Part shown: positions 46,869-59,633 of the stretch, piece by piece
Numbering within the stretch: position 1 is the stretch's first letter
Layout: each line of letters opens with the position of its first letter
NCBI GenBank assembly: GCA_030770535.1
Contig: JASVEC010000007.1
Coordinates: 930,001 to 994,000 of the forward strand
Length of the DNA: 64,000 nucleotides
DNA from: Batkoa obscura
Taxonomy: Eukaryota; Entomophthoromycota; Entomophthoromycetes; Entomophthorales; Batkoaceae
Direction: 5' to 3'
Notes under the pieces: model-generated
Database searches by the model: none
What the model was told of the DNA's origin: nothing
Seen by the model: the letters and a program-made list of their open reading frames with translations, nothing else
Position numbers and translations under genes: made by a program

Positions 46869-48188
46869 TTAAAGATAATAAACTTTGGACTTTTTGCCCG
46901 ATTCAAATTGATTATAAGTCGAAATTAAAGGGCTATTTTTAGAATAGTCTAGTTCAATGATCCTTATTCCACGTTCCCAAGTACCATACCCTCCATACCC
47001 ACTGTGTGGACAGAAACATAAGTTGATATTCTCATATTTACAACACCAGTTAATACCTATTATTTAATACAAAATTTTCTTATATTATATTAATAATTAT
47101 TACCATGATCATGACCAACAAATAAACCTTTAACATTATGATTTTTAATTATATTAAATAATCCAGTGTCATTATCTTGTGGAGTAACACCATCCTCTAT
47201 TAATAAAGATAGTAAGTTATTAAAAGTTATTTCAATATAATAAAGTTGATTACCATTTAAAGCATCTAAACTACAATTCATTGGATACTTTTCTTTAGCG
47301 TAATGAAATTGAATACTAAATTAAATACAATAAATTTAAAAAATAATAAAATATAACAATAAAAAATTTACGTTGGTACATGGAAGAACAATAGAATAGG
47401 TAAACTATTATCTTTCAGTTTATAAAATTTTAAACTATTTTCCAACCACTTCAAAGCATTCTTTCCAATTTCCATAGGCACCCCGGGTTCTCCTTCTTTC
47501 TCATACCCACCTCTAGAATCCAAGAAATACATTAACATTCTCAATTTACCTTTTTTATTTTTCTTTTCCCCCTTTTTATCATAAACTTTCAATAAATAAT
47601 TTCCAACACCTTCCAACTTTTTGTCATTTCTTTTTGTATAACTACCAAAATATCGTTGTTCTTCTTCAAGTATTCTCTCTCTTTGTACATTAGGGCCTAT
47701 ATCATGGTTACCATATACAGAACTCCATCTAAAAAACAAATTAGAAACAACTCGTATCTCATAAAATAGCCTTTAATTCCCACTTACTTAATCCCCCTTC
47801 CCCTCAATGGTTTAGTAAACTGTTTGACATATTTGGTATAATTCTTAAACATAAACTCACCGGTAAGTTGATCGCCTGTGAATACTACTAATTCTGGATC
47901 TTGTAAATCTAAGAATCTATTGATGGCTCTTGTACTATTGAAATCTTGTTCAGGTCCCCAAGATAAACTTGGCTCCTCTCCATAATGGCTAGAAAAAGAA
48001 AAGGTTAGTTGGAGTAAGAGGGAATGATAATTGATTTGTACTTACAGATCAGCTAAGGTCATGATAGTAAATTTGTTGTGTTTATTTAAACGTAACTTAG
48101 AGCGTATGGGATTCGAATATTGGTCAGTTAATTGACGAGCAGAAATGTGGAGGATGGATGTTAGAATCAGATATATGAATAGAATCAT
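46869..48188 (-). CDS. Dcr2-like calcineurin-fold metallophosphatase
   Basis: Six exons from ATG at 48188 to TAA at 46869-46871 with short introns, about 340 residues. The N-terminus (MILFIYLILTSILHISA) is a signal peptide, so the protein is secreted or luminal. The metal-binding blocks of this superfamily are complete: TIMTLADLHYGE (D-x-H), VVFTGDQLTG (GDx), WSSVYGNHD (GNHD), LFFHVPT (H), and LFVGHDHGINWC (GHDH). The last block and GYGTWERGIRIIEL match the Dcr2/Sia1 and plant PAP28 branch of purple-acid-phosphatase relatives. Yeast Dcr2 acts in cell-cycle and unfolded-protein-response control. The enzyme here may instead be a secreted phosphatase; the substrate is unknown. Confidence 0.87.
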
Positions 48189-49605
48189 GGCTTTATTGAA
48201 TTATTGAGTGAGTTTGAGTCTAAGGTAGCTACTTTTATGCTTTTAAAATTAAATTCATGTACAATGAGAAACGTCACTCTCATAATCTATTCATTTAACC
48301 ATGTGTAGTTTTTTTCTGATTTTTATTGGTTTTAACATCCCTTGATTTTTATTTTGAAGGATTATAGCAGATGGCAATTTCTTAAGATTTCAATCTTGAA
48401 CAGTTGCTGTACTAAAGCAAAGGTTCTGTGTAATAAACAGACCAGAGAAGCCATAGAAATTCAGGCTATTCTTCTGTTATAGTGCTTATATTTTAGTGTC
48501 GATAATAAAGTATTATGATTCTTCTAAAGTAATTTGACCTTTTTTTGTAATCCAAGCGGTAAAAATAATCAACTCAAACTATGAAGCCAATTTTTGTAAA
48601 ATTAGGCATAATTATCAGAAATTTCAATCAAACAGCATCCTCCACTATAATATTAGTTTTAATCTTTTGAACAGCTGTTTTAAACCAATAAGTAGTCAAT
48701 ATTTTATCATTAGCAATTGTGGAAGATAACCAACTATTTTTTTTATAATAGAAGTGAACTTAAAAAATTTTAGATAAAAAATAAACCTACTATTATAGCC
48801 TATAGCCTGTTTTTTCCATAAATTAAAAATAAAGCTGCAAGGTTTTTATTTTATTAATAAATATATATAAATTTTTATAATAAAACACTAATATTATAAT
48901 TTATTATTAAGAATATAAAAAAAATTAAAGATAAGTAAACTAGTTATTATATAATATTTATTAAATAATATATGGGGATGTATTTCTGTGTTTAAGAATT
49001 TTACTAGCAATTTTTCCACTCAGATAGCGCTTAAAAGATGGAAAAAGTGATAAAGCCAAAAAAATATCTCTCAATATTAATATTATTTAAGTTATTAATA
49101 GCTAAGTTAATAAATAATTAAAAAATAAATAATTAAAAAATAAATAAAAATTATTATTATATTGCTTGTATTATATAAAAATAATTAATTATAGTTTTAA
49201 AACTAATTACTCTTTTTTATGTAGTTATTAATTTAATAATACATTAATAATAAATAAATAATATTAGCTATAAAAGTTTATAATAAATATTCCTTAATAA
49301 GGCTTTATAAAAATATATATTTATTTACATATTACAACCTCAACTGATATTAATATATAAGTTATATTGATAAAGCTTTCGCTAATTTAGCAATTTATTA
49401 AATTTGATAAAAGTTTTGCTTTTTAATAAAAATATATTTTTATAAAATTTTAAGCAGTTTTTAATATAAAATATTTAAAAATTAAATAAAAAAATGAAAC
49501 TAATTCAGACATCCTTATATATTGTATTTAAAAATTTTATATTTGAAACTATTATGTTAAGAACACTTTATATAATATTTAATATTTCATCACTCAAAAC
49601 AAGTC
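48189..49605. other. Gene-poor spacer before tRNA-Lys
   Basis: About 1.4 kb of AT-rich DNA with one family A element (48971-49076). No protein-coding character. Confidence 0.5.
48971..49076 (+). mobile_element. Family A MITE-like element, copy A4
   Basis: 106 bp, plus orientation. The left end TATGGGGATGTATTTCTGTG is intact, while the right end (AAAATATCTCTCAATA) has drifted from the family CATCCCCATA. The core reads CCACTCAGATAGCGCTTAAA. This is the most diverged copy and so probably among the older ones. Confidence 0.75.
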
Positions 49606-49678
49606 GCCTGATTAGCTCAGTCGGTAGAGCATGAGACTTTTAATCTCAGGGTCATGGGTTCGAGCCCCATATTAGGCT
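49606..49678 (+). tRNA. tRNA-Lys (anticodon UUU)
   Basis: 73-nt cloverleaf without intron. The acceptor arm GCCTGAT pairs with ATTAGGC (one G-U), the D-arm includes TAGCTCAGTCGGTAGAGCA, the anticodon stem TGAGA/TCTCA encloses the loop CTTTTAA with anticodon TTT, and the T-arm is TGGGTTCGAGCCCCA. The discriminator base is T in the DNA. A family A element starts about six bases downstream. Confidence 0.95.
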
Positions 49679-49683
49679 TATCA

Positions 49684-49788
49684 TGATGAGGGCGTATTCT
49701 TTTTGTTTAAGAACTTTACAACAGTCTTTCTGCTCAAATAACGTTCAAAAAATGGAAAAAGTAATGAAACCAAAAAAACATCCCCTAA
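49684..49788 (+). mobile_element. Family A MITE-like element, copy A5, abutting tRNA-Lys
   Basis: About 104 bp: left end TGATGAGGGCGTATTCTTTT and right end CAAAAAAACATCCCCTAA. The core CTGCTCAAATAACGTTCAAA and the arm GGAAAAAGTAATGAAACC fit the family. It begins directly after the tRNA 3' end, where the polymerase III terminator should be. Confidence 0.75.
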
Positions 49789-50706
49789 TTATAGCTCCAT
49801 TATATTATTTTTGTAATTAGCTATTAATAATGTTTTTAAAAATTAGTTTATTTGATTCAATTTTAATACTTAATTTGTCTTTCAATAAATTTAAAGAAAA
49901 CCAAAATGAAAGATTTTATTAAATAGTAGTTTTTTAAATTAGTATATATACTTATTTTATTGTTTTCTATAACTTTCTCAGCCAATATTTAGTTGTATAT
50001 AGTCTCTTCTGGATTGAAGTAATTTTGTTTAGCATGTGGAGTATCTTTAAAATAAACTTTTTAGAATATCCACTACATCTTTTTTTTAGCTTTTAATTTT
50101 AAATTCTCCTTATTCAATTTAGTAATTTCTTTGCAAAAACAAAAACATAGCATTTATTAAAAGACAGACCAAACAACAAAGTAATATAATAGTTTTTTGA
50201 AAAAGTAATAAAGTAGTACTTATTATGTAAGAGGAGGTTAATTTAATGACTTTTTTATTAAAAGCTAGATAAGATTTGGTTACAAAATAAGATAACTTAA
50301 ATAAAAATACAAAAATATAGTTAAAATAACTATGATTATTTATTTTATTATTATAAAGTTTGAATTAATATATAAGATCAAGCAATATGACTTTTGAGTT
50401 TATCATTTAATAAGAAAGGACTAAACTATCAATTAGTGAATAACAATAATCAAATCAAAATCAAAACTCGAATAAAATAACTCAACCATATCAATTAAGT
50501 TTATTCTCACGGATAACTATAGAAAAAGGGTAGCATTTATTACCATTGACTAAATCAACCTTTAAATTCTTCGAAAAAAGAAACTTAACCAATAAAACTA
50601 AGATGACACTAAATCAATAAAATTAGTAGTTTAAAAACAAATAAAAATATAATTAGGATTTAAAACATAATTGAATTTCTTATTACTTGCTTATAATTTG
50701 AAAGAA
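49789..50706. other. Spacer between tRNA-Lys and MCC alpha
   Basis: About 920 bp AT-rich upstream region; no other feature recognised. Confidence 0.5.
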
Positions 50707-53287
50707 TGTTAACTCAATATTTAAAACTATTAAACGTTAATAAATCATCTAATGCAAGATGGTTATCAACTAGTAAATTACGACTCTTTATTTTTATTAA
50801 ACTATTCTAAATTCCAATTTCATAGACGTCAACAAACCTTTATTTGATAAAATATTGATAGCTAATCGGTAAGTCAATAACGCTTTTCATCTTAATAATA
50901 AATACTAATTCTAATCTAATAGAGGTGAAATAGCTATTCGAGTCATGAAAACAGCTAAAAAATTAGGTGTAAAAACTGTAGCTGTTTATTCTGAAGCTGA
51001 TAGGTTTTCTTTACATACTAAGATGGTAAGTCTATAAAAGAAGAACTTTAATAAAATAAATAGATCCCTTAATTCCGTTTATTTAGGCTGATGAAGCTTA
51101 TTTGATTGGTCCAGCACCCAGTTCTGAAAGTTATTTAAAAATGGATAAGATCATTGAAGTAGCTAAAAAAAGTGGTGCTAAGGTAATTTGTTTTATCCTT
51201 TTCGTTTATATACTAAGTTATACTCCCATTCTTAGGCCATCCATCCCGGTTATGGATTCTTATCTGAAAACGCTGGATTTGCTGAAAAATTATTAGCAAA
51301 TGAATTGGTGTTTATCGGTCCCCCATCTTCCGCTATTACTAGTATGGGTAGTAAATCAGAAAGTAAAATTATTATGGAAAAAGCAGGGGTACCAGTAGTT
51401 CCTGGATATCATGGTGAAAATCAAGATCCAGAATATTTAAAACAAAAAGCTAGTGAAATTGGGTATTGTTTTTATTGTTGATTTATTTCATAGATTAAAT
51501 TCTAATACTTCTATTTTTAGTTATCCAGTCTTAATTAAAGCTATTAAAGGTGGAGGTGGTAAAGGTATGAGAATTGTAGAAAATCCCAATGAATTTTTTG
51601 CTATGTTAGAAAGTAGTAAACGTGAAGGAATGAAATCATTTGGAGATGATAAAGTGTTAATTGAAAAGTACTTAGTTACCCCACGTCATGTAGAAGTACA
51701 AGTGTTTGGAGATAAATTTGGTAATGCTGTTCATTTATTTGAAAGAGATTGTTCCGTTCAAAGAAGACATCAAAAGATATTAGAAGAAGCACCAGCACCT
51801 AATTTATCGGAAGAAATCCGTAAAGATTTAGGTGAAAAAGCAGTAGCTGCGGCTAAAGCAGTGGGTTATGTAGGTGCTGGTACTGTGGAATTTATCTTTG
51901 ATAATGATACCAATAATTTTTATTTTATGGAAATGAATACCCGTTTACAAGTGGAACATCCAGTTACTGAAATGATTACTAATGTGGATTTAGTACAATG
52001 GCAATTAGAAGTAAGTTAAAATATTAATATAAGTAAATAACTAAATTTATAATTGAATATATTAGATAGCAGCTGGCAACCCATTACCTAAAAAACAAGA
52101 AGAAATTGAATTAACAGGTCATGCTTTTGAAGCACGTATCTATGCTGAAAATCCAAATAAAGGCTTTTTACCTGATGTTGGACCATTGACTTATTTAAAA
52201 ACACCAACTGAAAGTAAAGATATTCGAGTAGAAACAGGAGTATTACAAGGAGATCAAGTATCCGTTCATTATGACCCCATGATTGCTAAATTAGTTGTTA
52301 GAGGACGAGATCGTACTGAAGCATTAAGAATTTTAAAAAATTGTTTACAAGAATACCAAATTGTGGGGTTAAATACTAATATTGATTTCTTAAAAAATTT
52401 AATTCAACATCAAGCTTTTATCGATGGTGAAGTAGAAACAGGGTTTATTAAAGTAAGTAATTCACGTCATGACTTATTATATAATATTTATTAATTTTAT
52501 TAATTTTTGTTTTAGAAATTTGAAAAAGATTTATTTTCAGAAACTCAAGTTCAACCTGAATTGATTATTCAAGCTGCTTTTAGATTATTACAAAATGATC
52601 AATTAATTATTGATAATAATAATACTCATTCCAATGGTAAATTTATTAGTTTATTAATTATATTAATATAAAATTAATTTTATTTAAATATTATAATTAG
52701 ATCCTTATTCACCTTTTAATCAAATGAATAACTTCCAACCTAATATTAAAAGGAAATATAGTTATGAATTTACAATTGAAGGAAAAGAAGAAAATATAAT
52801 TAAAGTAGAAGCTGAATATGATATTAAAACAAAAGAATACAAATTTACAATTAATAATAATAATGAAATTCAAGTAATTGAATCTGTCAAACAAATTGAT
52901 TCTCAACGTATTGAAATTAATAATCAAATTTATAAAAATGAAGTTATTCATCTATTACCTAATTTAATTAAATCTCATCATCAAATTACGGTATTCAATG
53001 AAAATAATAAATTACAATTAAATACAATTCCACCTAATTATCTTATTAATAGCAATAGTAATTTAAATCAATCTTCTATTCGTGCTCCAATGCCATGTAA
53101 AATTACTCAATTATTAATTAAACAAGGTGATCAAGTTAAAGAAGGTCAATCTTTATTAGTATTAGAAGCTATGAAAATGGAACATGTCATTAAAGCACCA
53201 AAAGATGGTATTGTAAGTAAACTATTATATCCTGAAGTTGGTATGTTAGTCCCTGATAATGCTGAATTAGTACAATTTGAAGATTAA
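50707..53287 (+). CDS. Methylcrotonyl-CoA carboxylase alpha (biotin) subunit
   Basis: Nine exons with intron lengths around 45-70 bp, about 720 residues. The enzyme carboxylates 3-methylcrotonyl-CoA in mitochondrial leucine breakdown. The presequence ([20 protein letters not shown]) precedes the biotin carboxylase domain: [36 protein letters not shown], the ATP-grasp loop [24 protein letters not shown] and [17 protein letters not shown] linker with Asn-rich low complexity follows, then the biotinyl domain with the lysine in [12 protein letters not shown] near the C-terminus. EAMKMEH favours MCC alpha over propionyl-CoA carboxylase alpha (usually EAMKM followed by Q or N). The beta subunit gene is not in this window. 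Convergent with the OPT transporter (142 bp). Confidence 0.92.
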
Positions 53288-53428
53288 ATTTTATTAATAA
53301 AAAAAACAATATATAATAATAGTAATAATAATAATAATAATTAAATTTTTATATTTTTTATTTTGTTTTATATATTTATCAAATTGAATTATTTATTAAT
53401 ATAATACACCTATTAATAATTTATAAAC

Positions 53429-55849
53429 TCATGAATTTAACGTTTTGTTTGCTAATGGACAATGAAAATCACTTGTATTACCCCACCAATTCAATTTAAT
53501 ATTATTCAATTCAAAGATAAAAAAGATTAATAAAGCAGCAAAAGCCACTCCAGTATCTAATGCAGCGGATAATATTAAATGGAAAGAATCATACCATTTT
53601 TTATAATACCTTTGAATAATAACATGAAAGATAAACCCTACCATAATCCAAGTTAAAAAATTACCCGGTCTAGCTGGAGGTAAAATAGCTGTAGCAGATA
53701 TAATAACAGGAATATGTATATATTGGACCCAAGAATTAGGATATTTTAAATATATTAAATAAAATGGTATGGGTAAGATTAAACCTATTATAAAAGAATA
53801 TAATAATGGATTATAAATCGATTTTAACCCAAACATTTTTTCAGGTCCGATTAATCCCCATATTACTGAAGCAGAATAAAATACATCACTACTTGGACAT
53901 GTCCATGGAAATCCTTCTTTTGTACATATGTTAGGTATACTATTCATTAACCATTCAGCAGTTACTAAATTAATTATAATAGCTAACAAAGTGCCTATAA
54001 TTTTAAATAAATAAAAACAAAAATATAAATAAAAATATAATATTAATGAATTTCAATTAAATTTACCTAAACATTGAGCAATAAACATGGATTTGGGCGG
54101 TATTTTTAAATAATGGCCCAACTTTAAATCCGCCAAAAAATTTAATGCTTGTGCCATAGTAATAAAGCCATAAACTTTAAAGGTAACATTAGCAATTGGA
54201 TAACCAGGAAATAAATAACCAGCAATAAATTCAGTTAATACATTTAAACCAGGTGATTGATTTGTTATTGCTGTTACAATACCAATTGGTAATGTAAATA
54301 CAAATGATATAACAACGGCTAAGATTAATCCCCACCATGGTAATGTTAAATCATAAACTTCACATACTATAATGGCCATAGCGAAACTTATTATAAATGT
54401 AAAAAAATACCACCAAATTGGTACTTGAGAATAATTACTCATTAATTTATTATGAATATCACTATCATTATCACTATTATTATTATTACTATTGTTATTA
54501 TTGCTATCATTGTCATCCTCATTATTAATAACGTTATCTTTATTTTTATTTTTAATTTTTAAATAAATTTCTTTTCCATGATATAAAATAGTATGTGTAA
54601 TTAAGGATGTTAATGTTGCAAATGAAATACCATATGTAAATGAAAAAAAGAAAGTCAATCTTAATGGAGAATAGTTTTGATATGCTTCTTCACTAAACAT
54701 ATTATTTGGTGTAATTTTACTACGATCATAAGTATTTCCATGAATATCATATAATCCACTACCAAATATGGGATAATTTTGAGCATCCCATACATTAAAA
54801 TAATAACCCAATGGCACTAAGATCCAACAAACAACAACAAAACCGATAAAAGTATTTAATTGTGCCCAAAAAGGAGTAACTAAGGGTGATCCAATATAAC
54901 TTGTAAATGAATTCCAATCTAATGAAATGGACATTAAACCTAAACCATGAATACCTGATCCTAATTGTTGAGGTATAATTGAATTTGGAAACATTAAACA
55001 TAAGATAGATATTGAGGATAAAAAAGTGAATAAATAACCCGGTAAAAAATAGTAAAAAAAACTACATAAACTCATTATTATAAAAAACTTTTTTAACTTT
55101 CGATTACTCATAGCTAAATTTTCTTTCCCTTCATGTAATGCTCGAAATAAAGAAACTGAAACTAAAGTACTTGGCCAAATCATAGATCTGGGTTTCACTA
55201 ATAACTTTCGATAAATACCTGCAAATCCATAACCCATAAATTGAGAACTAAACAATAGTAAAAAACTAGCTAATAAAGTAAACGGTTGTTTATAATATAA
55301 TTTTTTAACTACAATAATATCCATAGCATAAGCTGTAGAAGCACAAGATCCTGCTGCTACTGTAATTAAACAATGTTCTTTAACATTAAATTTACCTGGA
55401 TTAAGACTAAATTTCCAATTAAATATTTTAATCTCTTTTTCGGGTAAAACTTTAGCTAAAAATAGTCCAATAGGATAAGTTAATAATTGAACAATGAATC
55501 CACCAACAGTTAATGGGGTAGCTCGAAAGAAAAAAAATTGACTAGTGAAAGCTAAAATACTACCAAAAAAAAGACTTAAGATCCAAAATCGAAAGGTTAA
55601 TGTGGGCATAGTTATATCATCTTGAATCATAAATTTTTCTAAGGAATTAGTTTCATCATCTTCATCAGCTCCTAATAATCCAGTTCGTTCTTCTTCATCA
55701 TAATTCGGATGCCTATCATCTTCACTTGATTCTTTAAAAGGCTCTTCTTCTTTTTCTTGCACTGGTGTTAATAAGCTTTCTTCTTCTAAACTTTCTCGGG
55801 CATTTAATAAACTTATTCGTTGTCTTAATTCTAAATTCTCATCTTCCAT
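53429..55849 (-). CDS. OPT-family oligopeptide transporter
   Basis: Two exons, 54067-55849 and 53429-53994, giving 782 residues, within the usual range. OPT proteins take up tetra- and pentapeptides or related compounds with protons at the plasma membrane. An acidic cytosolic N-tail (about 1-75, rich in Glu and Asp) precedes about 14-16 membrane helices. Family features: FNWKFSLNPGKFNVKEHCLI (the NPG-F-KEH motif), SIIPQQLGSGIHGLGLMSIS, EFIAGYLFPGYPIANVTFK (the GY-PG-P-AN motif), and near the end IHIPVIISATAILPPARPGN (PPARP-N). A large Asn/Asp-rich loop near residue 455 separates the two halves. Confidence 0.93.
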
Positions 55850-56652
55850 TATATTTTTATCTTATTAAAAAAACTATTATATGTTATAAAGAAATAGAAA
55901 ATCAAATTGTTTAATGTTATTTTTTTATAATGATGTTTTATAATAAATTACTCTAATTTATTAATTTTAGTTCTTTAGTTTTTATTAAATTTATGCTATT
56001 CATTTTTCTCCGTCTTTTTTTTTACTTACCCATTTCATGGTTGATTATACTCCTTTTGTTATTCTTTTTTTTACTGATTTTTAGTTTATCCGTTGGAAGA
56101 TTTAATTGGTTGAATTATTTTTATTGGCATCAGTTTTTATATTAGATCGTTCATTATGCTTCAGTAGATTGTTTGTTTAAATATGTCGTTAGCTTTTTTT
56201 AACTGAATTTAAAAATAAAGGATTGCATATAATTCTTAAATTCAGGTTAAAAAAAAATAGTAACAAATTTGAATGAATGTGTCTGAAACATAATGAATAA
56301 CCTAATAGAAGTTAAATTAAGTTTTTTTGTCAAAGCCAAATTAGTAAATTTAATTATTATTTTTAATTTATATGATAAATTGGATATTATTTGTTTAAAA
56401 TGAAAAGATAAAGTATCTATACCTTTTATATGATTATGTTAATAACGTATTTAATGTGAAAATTAGCTTTATTTTTTAATATCTAAAATTTATATCAAAA
56501 AAATTTATAGTATAAAATAAAATAGTATATAGTTCTAAAGTAATCTATTATCATGTCAATTCAATCCCATGAATGATTAATACATTACAATAACATAACA
56601 GTAACAAATACATTCATAAAAAAATAGTTTAATAAATATTTACTCATAATAT
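55850..56652. other. Spacer upstream of OPT transporter
   Basis: About 800 bp, AT-rich and pyrimidine-rich in places; nothing recognised. Confidence 0.5.
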
Positions 56653-57698
56653 TTAATTCCTTTGATCCCATTTAGATCGTTTATTATTATGAATATATGG
56701 GTTATTTCCTAGTTAAAATTTATGAGACATCAGCATAAACTAACAATAAAAAACCCTTTACTTCTACCTGAAAAATTATCTTTCAAAGCTCTTCCTTTAG
56801 TTCCAGAATTAACAAACTCAATTGATTTTCGAACTTCTTTAGCTTCTCTATCACCTTCTAAAATAAAATAAAATAGAAACCATTCATTAATCACATAGAT
56901 AATAAATTATAAATTATAAATTATAACTTACCTTCGATATCCCTTCTCCTTTCATCATCTCTTTTCTTTTCTGCATAATCTATAAACCATTTAGGGTTAA
57001 ACATATCCACTTGAAAATTACTGCCAAATGGATCCAATTCCCATTGACTTAATAATTTATCATAAAGTTCAGGGTTTTGAAATTTATTATTGGCAGTCAT
57101 TCTTTCTAATACAGAATATTGATTCTGTTTCATACTTTGATGAAAGCGATTAAATTTGGAAACAATTTCTTCAGTAGCGGAATGGATGCTAGGGGGTGGT
57201 ATTTCAAATAATTCACAACGAGGAAATGGTTTTGGAGTCAATAAAAAGTTACGCTTATTCCATAATTCTTCGGCAGTTAATTTTACTTTGCTTTTATTAC
57301 TTGGAAGGTTAATTGCTTCGAATTCTTTACTATCTTTTGATTCTTTTGATTCTTTTGATTCTTTTGATTCTTTTGATTCTTCAAATTTCAACTGTTTTTT
57401 ATTATCCTTTTTAATCTCTGATTCATCATTTTTAACTTTATATTTATTATTAGTATTAATTGATCTCATATCTAATATAAGATATTTATGCTTACCATTA
57501 ATTTTAGTATCTTTTTTATTATCCAATTTCCCATTATTTTCTTGAATAAGTTATATAGTTTATATTATACACTTAATTCATTAATAGATATATTATATAC
57601 AATTACTTACTATCCTTTAATACTTTTATTTCTATCTCTTCATTATTGTTATCATCACTATCATCACTATAATTTACTAATCCAAGTTTGGAACCCAT
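56653..57698 (-). CDS. SAP30BP / HCNGP-like nuclear protein
   Basis: Four exons: ATG at 57698 (MGSKLGLVNYSDDSDD), a donor near 57609, main exon about 56932-57540, then two short exons to TAA at 56653-56655; about 275 residues. The HCNGP domain lies in the second half: RFHQSMKQNQYSVLERM, NPELYDKLLSQWELDPFGSN and DMFNPKWFIDYAEKKRDDER, the same order as human SAP30BP. The short C-terminus ends KRSKWDQRN, a basic-aromatic motif usual in this family. In animals the protein binds the SAP30 corepressor and also takes part in splicing; the fungal role is inferred. A nine-base tandem repeat encodes a Ser-Lys-Glu stretch before the domain. Confidence 0.8.
57331..57382 (-). repeat. Nine-base tandem repeat coding Ser-Lys-Glu
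   Basis: About six copies of TTCTTTTGA (plus strand), read on the minus strand as SKE units in the SAP30BP-like gene. Probably length-variable. Confidence 0.85.
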
Positions 57699-59633
57699 TT
57701 CTTTTTTAAATTTGTTTGAAAATGAAAAAAAATACAAAATTGTTTTGAAATTTTTGTTTCTGTTTACTATTTGACCACTTTTTTGAAGCTTAAAACTTCC
57801 AATTATGCTTAATTAAATTCATACATAAAAACATGTTTAAAAGGAGTGAATTTTGAAACTAGCCAATTAAAGTAATGAATTTTTAATTGAAAAGCTTCAC
57901 TTTAAAACCTAAATAAACCAAATTGACAATTTTTTTTAAAACGGAGTTTATTTTTAGACAACTGTATTCAATTGATCTATTAAATATATAGAAATCGGTT
58001 TGTAAACTATCAAATAATTCTAAAAATATATAAATCTAATCCTGAAATAGTATGTCAACTAAAGAAAACAAAAAAATAGTTTCTCTTTTATAAAGAAACT
58101 CAAACATACAATTGGATGTAGTCGAAGCATTCTATAAATTTAGTTTAAAGTTACTAATCACTTTATTAATAGCTATCCTTTGTCTTATGTTCTAGGGCAA
58201 AGGCCATTTTAGATACTATTTGGGGGAAGGAACCACTAAATAGACTTTGATAATTTAAAATTCAGCTTATTAGGATGACTTCTATTCAAAAATAAACTTT
58301 GACATTCTAAATACAAAGTTAATTACTACTGTTATCTAACTAATCAGTTTTAGCACTGGAGGATATACAGTTTGCTCATCTGCAGTATGTCTTACCATGT
58401 AATATACGAGTATGTTAGATTATTTGATTTGTATAATTGGTAATGTGAAGGGGATTTCTATTTATTCAAAATATCAAGTTGTTTTAGTTAAAATAAATTT
58501 TAAAGTTAATATATTTAAGTAAATTATTTTAGATAATATTAAATTATAACTTTGATTATTTTATTTATAATAATTTCAAACCAATAGATACGTTTTTTAT
58601 TATAACGGTTTTTAAAGAAAGGGTTCATAAAGCATATAACAATAAGACATTGAAACTTTGATACTGTTAGTTTATAACATTTTTTAAATCTCGAAAGACC
58701 AATGCTCTTAAATCTGTTATTTACAAGACATTTAAACAAACTATGAAAGAGTAACAATAAGCCAGGAGACTAAGGTCTCTTTAATAGCTTGATTTGAGGC
58801 TAATTTAATATTGCTACATGAGGGTTTCCAAATTTAGCTGATTTTGCATTCAATATGGGGATGTATTTTTTTATTCAAGAATTTTACTAACAATTATTCT
58901 ACTCAAATAGTGCTTAAAAAATGGAAAAATTAATGAAACCAAAAAAAACATCCCCATATAAATGCTAGAAAACAAGGGAGCAGAAGTTAATCATAAATAT
59001 CATAAATAGAGAGTTGAAAGTTGAGGCAATTTTAAAAATATTAAAGCTATTTTTGTTCAGTCTTAAAATTAATGTACATAACCAGGACAGCTAAAGTGGC
59101 TTGATAACGGGATGAGTAAAGAACTTTTGCTCAATACTGTCTTTTGAAACCTTACACAATAAATATTGTTCCTGATTTAATATATTAAAAATTAATTACC
59201 ATTTTTATAAAAGGCAATTTTCAAACCAAATAAAGAAACAATAATAAGTGCTAAAATAGCAAATTTAAACATCAAATATAAGGCTAATATAAAATATTAT
59301 GGTTTATAACTTTAACTGAAACAAGTAAGATACAAGTAAACATAGTAGTAGTATATTACCTTATCTCTATCATTAGTTTACTAATATAAAAACTAATTTG
59401 AATAAAGATTACAAAATAATCGATTATTACAAAAACCCTGAATATAGTAAATGTACAAAAATAGGTATAGAAACTAAATCATACCACACATAAAAGTCGT
59501 GAATTAAACTATGATAATTATAAATACAATGAAGTCACACAAGATAAATAGTTCTATTTTAAAAACTATAAAACCCTATTGAATGCCAATTTTTTCAAAA
59601 AAAAAGAATCACTTCTAATAAATTAAACCTAAA
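57699..59633. other. Gene-poor spacer with one family A element
   Basis: About 1.9 kb between SAP30BP-like and UDP-glycosyltransferase. It holds copy A6 (58854-58958). Short protein-like scraps occur near 58100-58250 on the plus strand but no gene could be built. The rest is AT-rich. Confidence 0.4.
58854..58958 (+). mobile_element. Family A MITE-like element, copy A6
   Basis: 105 bp with clean ends, TATGGGGATGTATTTTTTTA and AAAAAAAACATCCCCATA, flanked by TA on both sides as expected of a TA-targeting element. The core is CTACTCAAATAGTGCTTAAA. Confidence 0.8.

Noticed and set aside
50707-53287. Calling the biotin enzyme propionyl-CoA or pyruvate carboxylase
   Set aside because: There is no carboxyltransferase domain as in pyruvate carboxylase, and [12 protein letters not shown] is the MCC alpha form rather than the propionyl-CoA form.
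58539-58757. 72-codon minus-strand ORF
   Set aside because: Phe/Lys/Ile-rich with no features; length expected by chance in a 1.9-kb AT-rich spacer.
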